A DNA stretch of 64,000 nucleotides. Origin: Pseudomonas lurida (lineage in GTDB: Bacteria > Pseudomonadota > Gammaproteobacteria > Pseudomonadales > Pseudomonadaceae). The DNA is taken from assembly GCF_002563895.1 (NCBI RefSeq), contig NZ_PDJB01000001.1, positions 4,571,501 to 4,635,500 on the forward strand, in the 5' to 3' direction. Below are positions 63,402-64,000 of this stretch, one piece after another (within the stretch, counting starts at the first letter, position 1; every line of letters starts with the position of its first letter). The notes beneath the pieces were generated by a model, which saw only the letters and a list, made by a program, of their open reading frames with translations, was not told where the DNA came from and ran no database searches. The translations under genes and the position numbers were made by a program.

Positions 63402-64000
63402 CTAACAGGCGCCGAGAAACTCAGCGACCTTCACCGCCGCAGCCGCCAAATGCTGCTCATGCGTAAACCCCGACGCCTTCAACGGCTTCAAGTCATGATC
63501 CCCCGCCACCAACCACATCACCTCGATGCTCGGCGATAACACATACCCCTCCACCGTCGCCCGATTGCCCAGGGCATCGCGCTCGCCCTGCACAATCAAG
63601 GTCGGCGTCTTCAACCCCGCCAGATGCTCGACCCGTGGCTTCTCCGGCTTGCCCACGGCGTAGAACGGATACCCCAGGCACACCAGCGCATCGGCGCCCA
63701 CTTCATCAGCCAACAAACTGGCCATGCGCCCGCCCATGGACTTGCCGCCAATCGCCAGTTTCCCAGCGACATGACGTCGCACCTCGGCAACCACCTCGCG
63801 CCAGGCTTCCAGCAGTTTAGGCGCCGGATTCGGCGGGCGTTTGCCGCCGTCCGCCCGGCGTTGGGCCATGTAGGGAAACTCGAAGCGCAACACGTTCACG
63901 CCATGCCCGGCAAGGCGTGCAGCCATGTCGTCCATGAAGCCTGAGTCCATCGGTGCGCCGGCGCCGTGGGCCAGGATCAACGTCACCGGCGCGCCCTTCG
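63402..64000 (-). CDS. Alpha/beta hydrolase (KAT11/COG3571-type), 5' end outside the window
   Basis: At least 198 residues; the frame stays open to the window end (KGAP before VTLILAHG), so the start lies beyond base 64000. Small hydrolase of the COG3571/dienelactone-hydrolase-like kind: LILAHGAGAPMDS near the visible start, nucleophile Ser in GGKSMGGRMAS, Asp in QGERDALG and His in GDHDLKPLK. Esterase-like; substrate unknown. Confidence 0.82.
   Translation of the reverse strand, partial: KGAPVTLILAHGAGAPMDSGFMDDMAARLAGHGVNVLRFEFPYMAQRRADGGKRPPNPAPKLLEAWREVVAEVRRHVAGKLAIGGKSMGGRMASLLADEVGADALVCLGYPFYAVGKPEKPRVEHLAGLKTPTLIVQGERDALGNRATVEGYVLSPSIEVMWLVAGDHDLKPLKASGFTHEQHLAAAAVKVAEFLGAC

Noticed and set aside
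1..64000. tRNA, rRNA and insertion-sequence genes
   Set aside because: No cloverleaf with a CCA-type acceptor, no rRNA stretch and no transposase frame was recognised in the window.

Overview
The window is chromosomal DNA of a fluorescent-group Pseudomonas (Gammaproteobacteria). This rests on the high GC content, Pseudomonas-type gene blocks (hda, purM/purN, mazG, relA, rlmD, cysM; gbuR/gbuA; the ECF sigma/KAS III block; aceK; aer) and many copies of two REP-like palindrome families found only between genes. No rRNA, tRNA, IS element, integrase, prophage or CRISPR array was seen. About 61 protein genes are supported, two of them cut by the window edges.

Layout. 1-15.5 kb is housekeeping. It holds the end of a PQQ-type sugar dehydrogenase, two tandem NlpC/P60 lipoproteins, hda, a PerM-type transporter, a DUF2066 protein, the purM-purN-DUF3108 operon, a DUF2058 protein, mazG, relA and the rlmD/cysM pair. 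15.7-21.8 kb holds a DTW-domain tRNA modification enzyme and a 4-guanidinobutyrate locus: a LysR regulator (gbuR-like) divergent from gbuA, an NTF2-like protein, an NCS1 permease and a sodium:solute symporter. A clear palindrome lies in the gbuR/gbuA intergenic region.

21.8-25.0 kb is an accessory slot with visibly lower GC. It carries an unusual fusion of a 2-hydroxyacid-dehydrogenase domain with a short FAD (DAO-like) domain, and a peptidoglycan amidase overlapping a Cys-rich lipoprotein (inferred effector/immunity pair). Beside it is a 40-residue PA1414-family ORF with an Anr-like box upstream, at the position where P. aeruginosa encodes the oxygen-responsive SicX RNA.

25-43 kb is mostly ordinary. 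It includes a PtrR-like regulator, MFS and NCS1 transporters whose 3' ends overlap by 89 bp, a CvfB-like S1 protein, a small protein with a SutA-like motif, a TorF-type porin, several lipoproteins, a DEAD-box helicase, a MscS channel, azoR, a LysR/hydrolase/cyclophilin/ABC-exporter run and aqpZ. At 43.75-44.41 kb a brnT/brnA toxin-antitoxin operon with a perfect palindromic operator is bracketed by exact 31-bp direct repeats. One repeat encodes the C-terminus of the adjacent FemAB-like acetyltransferase gene, so the module looks like an inserted cassette.

45-64 kb holds a porin, an ECF sigma factor with a ZAS anti-sigma factor, a FabH-like KAS III of the PA3286 type, hrpA, and an AT-richer pair of unknown genes whose products both begin MPIDS. 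aceK, a chemoreceptor, two convergent DMT exporters, a CPBP protease, the aerotaxis receptor aer and a partial hydrolase follow.

The best candidates for undescribed biology are the 2-HADH/FAD fusion, the amidase/lipoprotein pair, the repeat-bracketed brnTA cassette and the MPIDS gene pair.
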